From: Collybiopsis luxurians FD-317 M1
Lineage: Eukaryota > Basidiomycota > Agaricomycetes > Agaricales > Omphalotaceae
Reading direction: 5' to 3'
Assembly (NCBI GenBank): GCA_000827265.1
Contig: KN834769.1
Location: 576,844 to 640,843, forward strand
Length of the DNA stretch: 64,000 bases
Position 1 is the stretch's first letter. Every line of letters starts with the position of its first letter. Position numbers and translations under genes: made by a program. Shown here piece after piece: positions 12,767 to 24,857 of the stretch. The notes under the pieces were generated by a model, which saw only the letters and a program-made list of their open reading frames with translations, ran no database searches and had not been told where the DNA came from.

Positions 12767-15700
12767 TTAGAGTTTATTTCTGCAAACAACTAGACTCAGT
12801 TTGAGAGCTGGACAGATGACAAATGAATGCCACTTTCCTTGAAGCCTGGTATTATCATTGTGAGAGAAGTTCTCGGAAGGCTCAAAGGAAGTAGCAAGGG
12901 AGCTGTGGGTACTCTGAGCTGGTGCAGAGGTAGTTGCCACTGTACCAGCATCAGCATTGGAGACACTTTCAACTTGAGAACATTCTCTAAAACCTGAAGT
13001 ATCTTCTGACTGAATCATTGAGTAATGCTAAAGGAGTAGTTAGATATACATTTCCAGGGAAATGGGGAAACATGGAACTCACATCCTGTGGGAAAGAATT
13101 TTCAAAAAAAAAAAAAGTGAGCAGACATAGATGTATGTGAATGATGGGGGCATAGAACTCACCAACTAGTGGGAGAAAGAAAAATGTCAAATATGAAATG
13201 GGGATAGTGACTTTTTGAGCATATGTGATGCAGAACTTACCCACTATGGGAGGAGAAAATTTCCAATGCAGTAAGTAGACATTAAGTGTCAGCCATCAGG
13301 GACAAGAAGAACTCACAAGCTAAGGAAAGTTGAGATTTCAGATGCAGTAAGTGGATGTTTATTTCAGGTAACATGGGCTATCCAGAACTTACTTCCTAAT
13401 TAAAGAGAAATTTCCAAAGCAGTGAGTTATCTCTGATATTCATGGGCATTTTGTATGTAGACTCACTTCCTATGGGATGAGAATATTTGAAATGCAATGA
13501 GCTGACTGTTATCTCTGGAATATAGTAATGCAGAGCAGAACTCACCCTCTATGAGAAAGGGAAAAGTCCTGTGCACTGAGTAAGCCTTGGGGAATTTTGA
13601 ACTCACCCACTATATCAAGGGGAATTCCAAAGGCAGTAAGGGAACATTAATTTCCAAAAGTATATGAGACACAGAACTCACCCGCTATAGGGAAGAAATT
13701 TGTCCGGGACAATGAGTGGGTTGAAACTTCTGATCAAATAAGGAACAAAGAATTCACCCACTATAGAAGGTGATATTGAGTTGCAATGAAGGGATCCAAA
13801 AGACATGTGAGACACTGAACTCACATACTATATGATTAAAAGTTTTCCAATACAGTCACTAGGGGATATTGATTTCCAGGTGCATGGCACAGAACTCACT
13901 CGCTATGGAATATCAAATCCCCAATGTAGCCATTGAACATTGATTGCCACAGAAGATACAAAACTCACATCCTATAGAATGATAAAATTCCAAAAACAAT
14001 GAGTGGACATTAATTTCCAGAAACATCAGGGACAACAAACTCACCTCCTATAGGGGTAGAAATTCCCAAAAAGCAAGTGGGTATCAATTTCTCAGGGTAG
14101 AAGAAGTCCAGAACTCACCATCTGTGGCAAATGAAAATTCCAATGCAGTATGTGGACATCAGTGATTTCCAGATCTGATAGTCATACACTGCACAAGACT
14201 CACTTTCTATGGGTTGTAAAAGTTTCCAATAAAATGAGTTGTCATTTATTTCTAGGATCAAAGGGGATGCAGAACCCACTTCCTATAGAAAGGCCAATGC
14301 AGTGAGTAGATATTTATTTCCAGGATGATAAAGGATGCAGAACTCACATTCTGTAAAAAGAGTGAGTAAATTAAATATCTATTTCTTGGCCATACCAGAA
14401 GCAGAACTCACCCACTAAGGAAAGGGAAATTTCCATTGCCAGTGAACAGATGTTGATTTTATGGGGCATGTGAGATTTATAACTTACAAACTGCCATGAG
14501 TGGAAATTTCCAAGATGTGAGTAGAAATTGATTTCCAGGAAGGTACAATCTCACCCGCTAAGCAAAATAGAAATAAATGCAGTAAGCATATATTAATTCC
14601 ACGGAATCCAGAACTCACCCACTATGGGAAGTAAACATTTGCAATATAGTGAATGGACATTGATTTCAAGGGTATATAGGACTCACAAACTATGAGATGT
14701 AGAAATTTATGATACATTGAGTGAATATTGATTAATAACTTGAAAGGCATGGGAGATGCAAAATTTACCAACTGGGGAAAGGGAAAATTACCAAAGCAGT
14801 GAGCAGACATTGATTTCCAGTGACATGAGACTTGGGAGATGAAAAACTCACATCCTATCAAAGGGAAGAAGAGTTTTGAAATGTCATGAGTGGACATTGA
14901 TTTCCAGGTACATGGGAGATGAATAGCATACATCCTACCAGAAAGGTATGTTTCAATTGAGGTGTGTGTACATTGAATCATAGGAACATAAGAAATGAAA
15001 AACTCACATTCTATTCAAGCAGAAATTTTTGAATACAGTCATTTCTATTGACATAGGGATTGCAGCACTCACAAGCTATCAGATGTAGAAATTCTATTGA
15101 TCAGGAGACACAAACATGAGAGGTGTGGAACTCACTCGCTATGTGAACAAAAAAAAATTTCAATCCCTTAAGCAGATGTTGATTTCCAAGCACATAACAG
15201 GTTGCAAAGCTCACAAACTATGAAAATGGGACATGACAACAGTGAGTAGACATGAAATTCTAAATGTGGAAGACACCAAACTCACTCCCTATCAAAATGA
15301 CAAGTTTCCAATCCAATGAGAGGACAATAGATTCTCAGAAATATAGGATGCTTACAAACTATGGGAAAGTCAAATTTTTAATGCAGTGAAGAATGCCAAG
15401 TCTGGGAGCTAGGAATCTGTACCATAGCTGTATAGTACAGTTTATGGTTACGGCTCTATGGGTGCCCATGAATATACTGGTAAACAATGGCAATAGCCAC
15501 TTTTTATGGCCGTATTTGTACAGCTGCCACTGTACATATTACAGGTGCCGGCTATTGCTGCTACAGCAGTATAACCAAGGATGATCAAATCAATGAGTTT
15601 TTCATTGAAATGAAAGTATACTGTTTGGTATATGGCAAATTTTTGTCAAATTTATTGGCAGTACTTGTGCAGCTATAACCATATACAGTATGGCACAGAT

Positions 15701-18064
15701 CCCTGCTAGAGGCATGAGAAATGTAGAACTCACCCGCTATGGAATTTAGAATGCAGTGAGGGAATATTGATTTCCAGGGCCAGGGGGATTACAAACTTAC
15801 CTCCTATAATAAGGAAAAAAGTTCAATACAGTGAATAAATGTCAACTTTCAGAGACATTGGAGATGCAGAACTCACCCACTATGCCATGCAAAAGGAAAA
15901 TTTCCAATGCCATGAGAAGCCTCTCACTTCCAGAAACCCAGAGGATATATAACTCACCCGCTATGCCATGGGAAAATTTGTATGCAGTGAGCAGATACTG
16001 ATTATCAGAGACATGGAGAATGCGGAACTCACATTCTATGGAAGTGTACATATTCTCTTCTGTGAGTAGATATTACTTGCCAGGGCCATGGAAGGTATAC
16101 AACTCGCCTGCTGTGATCAGTGGAAGTTTACAATGTAGTGAGTGAACATCAATTTTATCAGGGATATGAGAGATGCAGAACTCACACGCTATAGGGAGTT
16201 TCAATGCAGTGAGTAGACTGTGATATATAGAGACATTATAAATATCAAACTCACATCCTATAGCAAGGATATTTCAATGGTAGTGACTTGACATTGATTC
16301 CATGAACATGGCAGACGAACAACTTACAATCTACAGAATGGATATTTAATCAAGTGAGTGGGCACTAGGCATGGGCTCCTAGAGAACAAGGGGATGAAAG
16401 GCTCACATCCTATAGGGGGGAATAGTTTAAGTGCAATGTGCAGACATTAGTCAGATAGTCTCCAGGGACAGTAAATAAACAACTTACAGTCTAGTGGAGA
16501 TTATTGGGGATGCAGTGAGTGCACAATTCACTCTAATTTCTAACCCGATATAGAATATGGAGAACTCACCAGCTATAGGAAGAGAGAATTTCAATTTAGC
16601 ATGTAGGTGTTGCTTTCCAAGTACATGGTAAACTCACCTGCTATTTAAAGTAGAAATTGCCAATGATGTGAGCAAAAGTCGAATCCTGTGATATAGGAGA
16701 TGGTAACCTACATCCTAGTGAAGGGGAAAATTCTGGAAACTTTTTTGTCAATTGTTACAAATGATCACTCACAATCTATTGGAAAAGTAAAATTATTCTT
16801 AGTACTTTTCTCCGTCTCTAACCATTATAATGTTATTTACCTCTCCTGATTTGATGTGCATCATTGTAACTTGGTTTAATTTATAATTACCTGTACCATA
16901 CCATACAGCAGCTTTGATCAGTTTCTTTTACTCTATATTTGATCATTAATGTATACCTACCAGTGTCATTCATAATCCAGCTGGTATGATATTTTCTTGC
17001 TTTCCAATAGAAATTCACATCCCCTTGTTCCTATAAAAATTGTTATCTCCCGTTCAATGCAGGAATTGACATAGAAAAATTGAACCTTGAATTCGTTGAA
17101 ATCTTCATGAAGTAGTCCCAGTAATTTTAGATTTTCTGGGTCTATTGCGAAATGCCCATTCTCATTGAATAGTCTGAGGTTCTTATATTTTTCCTTCCCT
17201 TTCCAAAGCTGATAACCATCCCACTGTCCAGGATAAATTTCAGTATTTCCTAGAAAAAATGCCTTTGGGTTTGTGCATAAAATTCATGTCCCAATGACAG
17301 CGTGGTGCAATTGTAGTCTTACTGCGATTTTCAGATACTTAAACTTTTTTAGCATCCTTTTTTTCCAGTGTCACAAATGGAAAATACCCTACCACATTTT
17401 CCTTCACTGTATCAGGGGGAACTTTTCCAAACATTTCCTGTAACGTGTAGACAGCTTGCATTGATACCATTTTAGGATGCAGTGAAAACCCGATATTAGT
17501 AATAAGGCCGCACGTATAGAAGATACAGCTAGACAAGGGGACCCATTGACATTGACTCTCCAAAGTGGTTGCATACTAAACGGTGCCCAACTGAAGACCA
17601 CTAATGATAACTGACTCATTCATTGAGGTTAAAATACTGATTCGCACCTTGATTTTTTCAGTTGACTTTCAAATGTATCTCGGTCCTCTTCTTGATCAAA
17701 CTTGCGGACAATATCAACCGTTTCAAATGGACTTCCTTCTTGGCGGGAGCCCACAATGAAATAGTCCTTCAACTCCTGAACAAACAGACACAAGGGACGT
17801 TTGACATAGTAATTGACCTGGGAATGCCAATTAATAGGTAGTTGGTGGAAATCTCAAAACTTACGCCTATTAATATGTGAGATCAAGGCAAAGACACCAC
17901 ATACAGATGAGGTACTCACTTGGACCAAAATGATTGATTTGATCTCGGCCAATGTTTGTAATGGTTGGTCCTATCATCTGAAAGTTGTGTGCATTATGAA
18001 AGGAGCTAATGCTTGGGCCAGGTCCAGAAACTGAGGCAAATGCGTGGATGTTTGGTAGATCCAT
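12767..18064 (-). CDS. IGRDQIN-motif microexon gene, copy 1 (47 consecutive 3-nt exons)
   Basis: Start ATG at 18064. Large exons: 17920-18064, 17865-17866 (2 nt, GC), 17648-17817, 17514-17575, 17393-17454, 17323-17343 (21 nt), 17086-17262, 16961-17030 and 16841-16890. Phases at every junction agree and lengths match the other copies exactly or by multiples of three. Then come 47 exons of 3 nt (13083 to 16775) and a terminal exon from 13027, read through to TAA at 12767 because its usual donor is mutated. The protein begins with about 50 residues carrying IGRDQIN, a motif I know from the N-termini of many Agaricomycete proteins. Middle exons encode a mixed alpha/beta-like part (YPGQWDGYQLW, NLRLFNENGHFAIDPENL) that I do not recognise. 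The microexons would add 47 residues rich in R, D, W, E, L and F with no stop. The terminal part is Ser/Thr-rich. No signal peptide or membrane segment is evident. Function unknown. Confidence 0.82.
13028..16840 (-). repeat. Tandem intron array with 3-nt exons, array 1
   Basis: About 48 imperfect repeats of roughly 74 nt. Read on the minus strand each is GTGAGTTCTGNATC ... CACTCACTGCATTGG ... TTCCCATAG, i.e. donor, branch-like CTCAC about 27 nt before the acceptor, pyrimidines and acceptor. Acceptor and next donor are always separated by exactly 3 nt. The 3-nt exons start at 13083, 13163, 13241, 13317, 13393, 13467, 13546, 13607, 13682, 13758, 13825, 13900, 13969, 14045, 14119, 14204, 14280, 14348, 14412, 14488, 14555, 14619, 14687, 14769, 14852, 14932, 15008, 15073, 15136, 15215, 15286, 15356, 15734, 15801, 15877, 15958, 16033, 16108, 16186, 16255, 16328, 16407, 16488, 16570, 16638, 16712 and 16773. 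Codons encode 8 R, 7 D, 6 W, 5 E, 5 L, 4 F, 3 N, 2 Q, 2 I and one each of M, K, Y, G and T; none is a stop. The gap at 15358-15734 holds a MITE. Confidence 0.88.
15413..15704. mobile_element. MITE-like insertion inside one intron of array 1
   Basis: The left end GAATCTGTACCATAGCTGTATA and the reverse complement of the right end, GGGATCTGTGCCATACTGTATA, are inverted repeats. Both sides carry GCTAG (15408-15412 and 15705-15709), a likely target duplication. The insertion stretches one intron of the array from the usual 70 nt or so to about 375 nt while leaving the adjacent 3-nt exons (15356 and 15734) and their splice sites untouched. There is no coding capacity. Confidence 0.65.
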
Positions 18065-18930
18065 GATAGAGCACAAAATCGGGTGATTCAACACTGATGC
18101 TTCCTGGGCAGAGCTGTCGAAGGGAAGGGAAGGGAAGGGTAAAGATGGAGGTTCAAGTTCAAAAGAGCCTACTTAAGCCCAAGCGCTGCTTGTAAGACGC
18201 CACAACAAACCCCTCTACAGTTTCGACCCACAAGGACAAGAACACGGATCAATTCAATCAAACCTGTCAGGTCGGAAATTTGCGGCGTCCTTAAGTTTGC
18301 CGCCGCCACCGCCTCCAGCAGCCTTCATAGTCTAGATCATTTCCAAGGTCCAGGCGATTTGTGGGAGTGTCAGTAAAAGGAATAGTGCAGGTACTATTAT
18401 CTATATTGAAGAAATATTTTAGACCCGGGGTAGTCTAGAAGGGCCGGTCGCTGGGTCGAGACTGGATGTAAGAGGTACCCGTAGACTATAGTCCGTCTTG
18501 CAGAGCCGAAAAGGCAAGCCATGTAACTCGGAGGCATATGTTTACACAGGAAAGCTCTAGCCTTGACTCCGATATGTGAGCCGAATAAAGCTTGGACGGG
18601 GACAACATAGAGGTGCAACAATGCCAGAGTGTCGAGGAGGCAACGAAGGGTATGTCACGGTGTAACTTGCGCCTAGAGACAATGCAATTAACCGTTATCT
18701 CAGAGAAAGATTTAATTTTTACCACTGCAGGCCACCATTCCGGAGCCAAGAGCGGGGTGCTGCGTACGAGGACAGAGTTGCCTAAATGTAGTAGTAGAAA
18801 GGGGTTCGGAGTATCACGTAGATGTGTACCTATTTTGTTCCCTCCTAACAAAAACTGCTTATAAAATGAATCGTTCATTAAGCGCGCTGAGCACATTTAG
18901 GGGCTTATCGCAAGCTTGATTTGAACCACC
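18065..18930. other. Divergent intergenic region between microexon gene copy 1 and gene D relic
   Basis: No gene is supported. A GGGAA run (about 18121-18140) lies just upstream of the microexon gene start. Part of the stretch near 18.6-18.7 kb aligns loosely with 36.25-36.3 kb and 46.0-46.05 kb (GAGGCAACGAAGGGTATGTC), so it derives from the same divergent promoter. Confidence 0.45.
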
Positions 18931-19903
18931 ATGATACAACGTCTCGTAAATCCTCATCTCACTAATGTACCCACCCAGAAAGTTACTTGCTCCTCTGTAT
19001 TCAGTTATAACCTCACTTCCGAAAAAAACGCAGAAAGAGAAAGCCGAAATTCCCCTGTAGACCTTGATGAATGCGTGGAGTTGCTGAACTATGTTCACAA
19101 ACGACTGCATGAGTCGATGGATTTCGTAGCAGAAGCCAACAAGCGGAAAAAGAAACGCATACAACTCTCAAGAGAGCCTGGGGACGACTCTCAGAAGGCT
19201 CCTCAGGGAAATTCAGAGCGCATTTGTACGTCCAGAATCGTTTGATATCCCAAGAAGTGTCTTGTCTAACTTGAAGCTCAGTATTCAGATTGGCCTCTGA
19301 AACCGAGAAACCTATTCTTATCAATCCCCCACCTCCAAAACCTCCTTCCTGGTAAGTCACGTAGTCTTCTATCATTCTGATGCATGGAATCTGAGGTTGG
19401 CGTATCCTCCTCTTAGTTATCGAGAGCCAACATATGAAGATTCAGATGCGGACGCCCTGAAAAGGCGCGAGAGAGCCAAAGCTGTTGCTGTAGATTTCGA
19501 ATGGGTAATGCAGGAATCTTGCAGGACCCAGCTTTCAAGTCTTTACTTACCACGATCTTCGCCAAGCTTCATCGTTTGCCGTTCACTAATTATACGCATT
19601 ATAGCCCTTTCCTTCCTGGAATTCCCGAATAATGGATGCTACCGTCCTGGACTCTAAAGGCTCTGATTCACCACCTCAATACGAGCCCCCGGCCCCACAA
19701 ATTCCGCATCTTCGTCAATGATGATTCTACAACGCCTTCAACCACCGAGAAAATCTCGTCCTCCCGTTCCCAGTGGTACTGAGTTGTTCATGTATCACCC
19801 GTATACTGTTGGAGGTCCACCACACCCAGATGCCCGAAAAAAGCCGCATAGCAAAGTTCCCGTATTAGACGTTCTACTTCAGCAGCCGACACAAAGGAAA
19901 TAA
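18931..19903 (+). pseudogene. Gene D copy, decayed
   Basis: It matches the intact gene D at 46335-47298 exon by exon, but it is broken. Exon 1 is open from ATG 18931 and keeps the Lys-rich NKRKKKR-like end. Its donor is GCATAC where the intact gene has GTATGC. The donor after the VMQES exon has changed from TTGTAAG to TTTCAAG. The last exon has a 1-nt loss around 19695 that brings a stop soon after. Several independent lesions indicate a pseudogene. Confidence 0.7.
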
Positions 19904-20279
19904 TAACTAGAATCCTCAGGTCCGGAAGATGTTAGATGCAGTGAATTCGAGTTTTCTCGTGTCCTTATGTCTCGATGTCGCTTCTTACTGTTGTCTGTTG
20001 GGGTACCCTTCCTGTGAACACCTACCGGTGTACTTCGAACTTGACTGCAAGCTCATTCGCATTGCAAGTTATACAGTGTCATCTAAAATCTTACATCGTG
20101 AATAGTACATGCTAACGATAATAATAATTAAATACTAAAGCCAATCCAAAAAAAGACCAGAATATCATAGCCTATCACGGGCAGTGCCTATACAAAACAG
20201 AGTTCCTTTCCTTGCCTCGGGCTTCCGTCCATGTCACACCAATCCCCTCGCCTCCTCACAAAACACCAATTCTTACGCA

Positions 20280-23043
20280 ATCCTCATAACACTCCTTCGG
20301 ATCCCTAAACACCCTAAGCACAATCCTCCTTGGGAGACTCTCCCGCGCCGTATACACCCTCGCCTGCAACACCGCCATCTTCCTCTACCTATTTGCCTGA
20401 GCCTTTTCCTCTGCCTTTTGCCGATGAATGGCCTCTTGACGCGCTAGTCAATGTAGATGTTTGAAATCCGTTTCATTTCCAGGCCCAGTTGTCAGGTTCA
20501 GATTGAGTCGAGCTCCGAGAGTGGAGCCGACAGAAGAGATCGATGCGGAAATGGCAGATTGGAGCGATTTCAAGGAGGTGAGGGAGGCATTGGAGTGTGC
20601 TGTCCAGGGTGTCCGAGTTGTCATAGGTGTCATAGGCGCTGTCCGCACAGGTCCAAGAGTAGAGGTAGAGGAAGGTGTAGGGCCGAGTAACGACTCGGGT
20701 TCCGTCGTAAGTTTCATCTCAAAATCACCATCATTGCTCCTTCCGTGACCAGAACTATGGATACTACCAGAGCTCTGAAGAAATAGACGACACAGACGAG
20801 ATCGATGCTGATTTCAGTTTAGGCAGAATCCTATCTGGGAGGCCAATCATCGCATTGTTTGAGGTCCGCGACATTCTTCCCGGTGTATATGTGCCATATG
20901 TAGTATTGAGTGCTGCGGGGTTTCGGGAGGAAGTAGGGGTGCTTTGTCGGCTTGAAGTCGCAAATGGAGGATGAGGAACAAGGTTGTCAAGATTCAAGTC
21001 GAGGCTAGGTGGAGCATGTCTCGATGTTTTCGCTGCCCTTCCAACTCCATCAGAAAAGCCAGTGTCAAGAGATGGCAGTAGTAGAGCCTGATTCCAAAAT
21101 ACCCAGATCGAGACCCAGCCAGATCCGGCAAAGGCTCCACCCCATCTGGATCATCCATCCCCACATCCCTTATAAATATCGCCAACACCTGCCGAGGCTG
21201 CTCTCTCGCCAGCTCTGTATAAACCTCCAGGTCCGCCTCCCCCATGGCGGAGATACGAGTAGCGACTCGGGTTCAGTCGTATGTAGGATTGAGTGGTACT
21301 GGGTTGGTGCTTTCCCGGGAGGAAGTTGGAGTGCTTGGTCGACTGGAAGTCGCAAACAGGGAATGTGGAGGAACAATTTCGTCAATATCTAAGTCGACAT
21401 GAGGCAGAGTAGACATCAACAGCATTGGTACCCTGTCATATCCGTTGCCAGAAAGCAGCCGTCGAGCGACGGCGGGATGAAGGATTGATTTCCAAAAAGC
21501 CCAGTTCGAGACCTAGTAGGAGTCTGCAAAGATCCACCCCATCCGGTCCATTCATCCATTATCCCTTATAGGGATCGCCTACACCTGCTCAGACAGTCCC
21601 TTCGCCGGCTCTGCATAAACTTGCAAATATGCTTCCCCCGTATCTCCTACAACGATAACGCATTCTAGGAACGCACCCAAGTCTCCTGCACTCCCCACCT
21701 CTTTCGCGTAGCCCAATCGTTTTGCTTGTTCGCCTGATCCCCACTGATTGCTGAATGGAACATACAGCGTCATCTTGTAATCCGTTTTGCTCTGAGCGGC
21801 ACCCACCCCTACGCCAGTGAGGCTGGCGAAGGGTGATGACCAAAAGGATATTCATGAGAAAATACTGGAAAGGATGTGTTTGGATGTATAAGAACGGAGT
21901 CTAAGGGATCCTTAAGGAAGTCCGCTATTTATAGAAAGCCGCAGATGATGGGGAGGAGTTGATATGGTGCATTCAACTATATGGTCTTGGCTGTTACCAA
22001 GTATCAATGAAATTTGAACAACGTGTATACGGTATGATGCCTACCACATAACTAAACCCCACACTGTGGCTATCTAGTTCCCGATACTGTTTTGACATCG
22101 CGGATAGGGTGATTTCCTCCAATTCCCGAAAAAGCACGTCGCAAAAAAGCTATCCGGGCCCCAGCTGAACAGCTCAGTAAATTTGATTGTGTCATCAATG
22201 TCGGAGATGAGGCTCACATTCCTGAGAGGCAGGGGTAAAAAAGAAACAGAGAGTAGCGAAGTTGTATGTTTGATTTCAGACAGCAATAGAGACGGCTGGT
22301 GGAGGTTGCGGTTGTGGTTGGCTCTGAACGAGACCAGTATTCAAGATGGAAGAGGTAAAGCCGGGTATTGCTAACAGAAATGTATCGACAGTCATAGCTT
22401 GTGGGCACCAGGACACCCTCATTTGGATTGTTATAGAACCTGGGCGATTGTTCATAAGCCACAATTGGAACAATTCATCGGGGGACATCTGGACCTGTTT
22501 GGGTATTGTTAACGAGGGGCCTTCCAATCCATCTGCAAATACTGACAATCTTACTGACCTATCATCTAACCTAGACACCCAGAATGGATTTAAGCGTATT
22601 TCGGGATTTGTGTATTGCTTATGAAGGTAGGCTGATCTGATTTTGGGTTTCGAGAAGGAGGGGAAGGAGCTTCGAAGCCAAAATCATACGTAGAGTTGCT
22701 TATGGGATGTCGCCAGTTCATATTCGAGCCGTTGGATGAAAAGGATTGAGCTGACAGCCTCGAACTTCTGGGGGACCCAGTCAAGAGTGGAAACATAAAC
22801 TTTGGTCTGGAAGTTAACGTTGGACTGGCAAGCCGTCCCGGCATATCCGAAAATTCACGTGCCACGCGTTGTCATGACGCGTCTCTTAGGATGTTCATGT
22901 AGTCTTTGCGGTTCAATCCCTATCATCATTACGATTGACGCGCTAGCTTCTCTTTTGCAGCCTTCCTGTTTTATAAGACACCTATCTCTGAGGTAGAGGC
23001 CGCCATGGTGTCCATGAGGAACCGCAGAAATAACTACAGGAAC
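20280..23043 (-). pseudogene. APP1-like copy, decayed, 5' exon replaced
   Basis: Nearly the whole length of the intact APP1 gene can be followed on the minus strand, including DIDDT within 22074-22286 and the C-terminal half at 20448-21245. It is split over several frames by indels. Compared with the intact gene, the first coding exon is missing and a segment with CACGTGCCACGCGTTGTC (also in segment R and in the 39-kb copy) lies in its place. Downstream, from 23046, the sequence rejoins the intact gene's promoter, including a TATAAATA-type box at 23129-23136. The GPSL and SPDELFQLW region shows amino acids diverged from the intact gene, so decay is old. Confidence 0.78.
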
Positions 23044-23543
23044 GCCATGATGAAGACATATATCAACAAGCAAAGTTGAGTGATTGGACTGTATGAAGGT
23101 AGAGGAAAGAGGGAGAGAGGTGATTTAATATTTATAGCAACGAACATCAACGTCGACGTCGAAGGTCCATTCTGACGGGATAGGCGGATGTCGCGGGAGC
23201 TCGGCCCAAGCTCGGCCTACGGCCTTTCCCATTCCGGCAACATTTTACCGGTCAAAGCTGTCTGTACGAAAAAAAATCCGTGGCCCGTGTTTAGCCTGAA
23301 GAATAATTTCTCAATCAAACCAAATATGCTAAGCAAAATATTGTCATACGGCTTCTAGCCCGATTTTTCACCACTGTCATCGACTCAGCGTGTACTACTA
23401 AAGCTTTCGTTTCTGAAAACCAGAATGGCAACTTAACTGGAATCTGGACTATGAACTAAAGGCTGAAAATCGAAAGGATTGCATGATAGTATATTTACCG
23501 TTACATAGTTACTAGTGAGTATGAGAATGGTTATCCTCAAACT

Positions 23544-24857
23544 TCAGTCCGCGCTCAGTTCTTCCTGTACCTTCATCTCTATTTCTCTCCACTCATCCGA
23601 GTTCCTTCCATACAAATCTCGGATATCTCCCCAAGTAAGCGCTTCCTTCTTGGGGTATCACGAGAAAAACCTGTCACCATTGAGATGCCTTTCCGACTTA
23701 CGCTTCGGATGTTTCGGGAGCCCATGAACCCTTTCCAAGTGGTCCAAAACGACATCATGCCTCCCTCTACTGAGGTACTCCTCGCACGGGGGATATGGGC
23801 AAATGACTTTAATTTTATGATGTGTATGAATGTGCCGGAAGAGCACTTTGGCATCTTTACATAGCTGGCCACATTTTTTCCCGGTTTCCAGCTTCCACCA
23901 GCACAACGTCTGTGGGATTTTTTCATTTTTGTTTCTAGCTTTGGGAAGATGGCCATATATATGGCTGTCGACATTGTCCTTGTTCATCAAAACCCTGCAT
24001 TCGGTTCCATCGTCTTTGAGAAATCTGCAAATGCTGCTTGAGATCTTCCGAGATCTAGTAGGGTATTCTCCGTGAGTACAGGAGATGGCTGAGGACGTCT
24101 GGTGAGCATACCAGGTGGCGGCCAGCTGAAACCAGTAGTCCCTTGGTAACCGCGATCTGTCCTACAGTCATAGTCGGAGGCTTTCGAAGGTAAAGAGATA
24201 TCTACTCCACTCTGAGGTGGGTCACAGGGGAGGTAATGCTCACGATCGTCGAAAGTTGGGAGATGGAAATAAGCAGGAGGCGGCTGAGCATATCCGGGAA
24301 CCTGTGTAAACATATTCATCCTCATGGACATGTCCTGGATGGGTGATTGGTAGGCAGGCGGGTAGTATGGACATGGTTCAGCCCTGTGCATAAGACTTGA
24401 GTAATTGATCTCGGGACTGACTCGACCTTACATATAACTTGCTTGCGAATAGGGGTCAATGTTCATCTGGGGCAAATTCATATCTGGCAAGAGCGCATTG
24501 CCCAGCCAGTGGCTTCGCGGCCCATTGTAGTACTGTCCAGTGCCATTGAGATTCGCCAGAGAATATTCAACTGTGGAATGGAAGTAGTCAGCAGGGGTGC
24601 AGATACTATCGTCCTCATGGGTGCCTACTACATGCTTCCGGCACATACAGCATCGTGCTTTGGACAGGCGATTTGACATGATTAGCCAAAGAACCTTCTG
24701 GTACTGCAGGAATGTCAACTCCATTGCCTTGCAAAGAAAGCTGTCGAGTGAGAGGGGAGCGCAAATGAGTTGAGTACCCCAATCTTTCGGAGTTGGATGC
24801 ATTGGTAGAGTGAAGAGAAGATCGAGTATCAAACTGAAACAGTCCTGGATCGCCCAT
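23544..24857 (-). pseudogene. Zinc-finger gene copy, decayed
   Basis: It is homologous to the intact gene at 51104-52424 with the same exon layout (24632-24857, 24432-24570, then from 24383). The third exon carries a 7-nt deletion near 24080 relative to the intact copy, shifting the frame before the first C2H2-like finger. A TGA near 23660 replaces a sense codon after RHLNGDRF. The three fingers can still be read in a shifted frame at 23658-23990. Two independent lesions make this a pseudogene. Confidence 0.8.

Noticed and set aside
13028..16840. CRISPR-like array
   Set aside because: The repeats are long, imperfect and separated by 3 nt, not by 25-40 nt unique spacers, and the host is clearly eukaryotic.
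13028..16840. Plain non-coding minisatellite
   Set aside because: It would not explain the strict 3-nt spacing between acceptor and donor, the absence of stops among about 90 triplets (roughly four expected by chance), the phase-0 flanks, or the compensating exon sizes. It remains the fallback if no transcripts support splicing.
16890..16961. Frameshift in copy 1 upstream of the NYKLNQ exon
   Set aside because: The disputed bases are an intron with a GTAGGT donor and TACAG acceptor; exon ends match those of the other copies.
19013..19375. Minus-strand glycine-rich frames opposite gene D (also 36818-37054 and 46417-46776)
   Set aside because: They are shadows of the plus-strand proline-rich exon of gene D, whose splice sites and phases fit on the plus strand.
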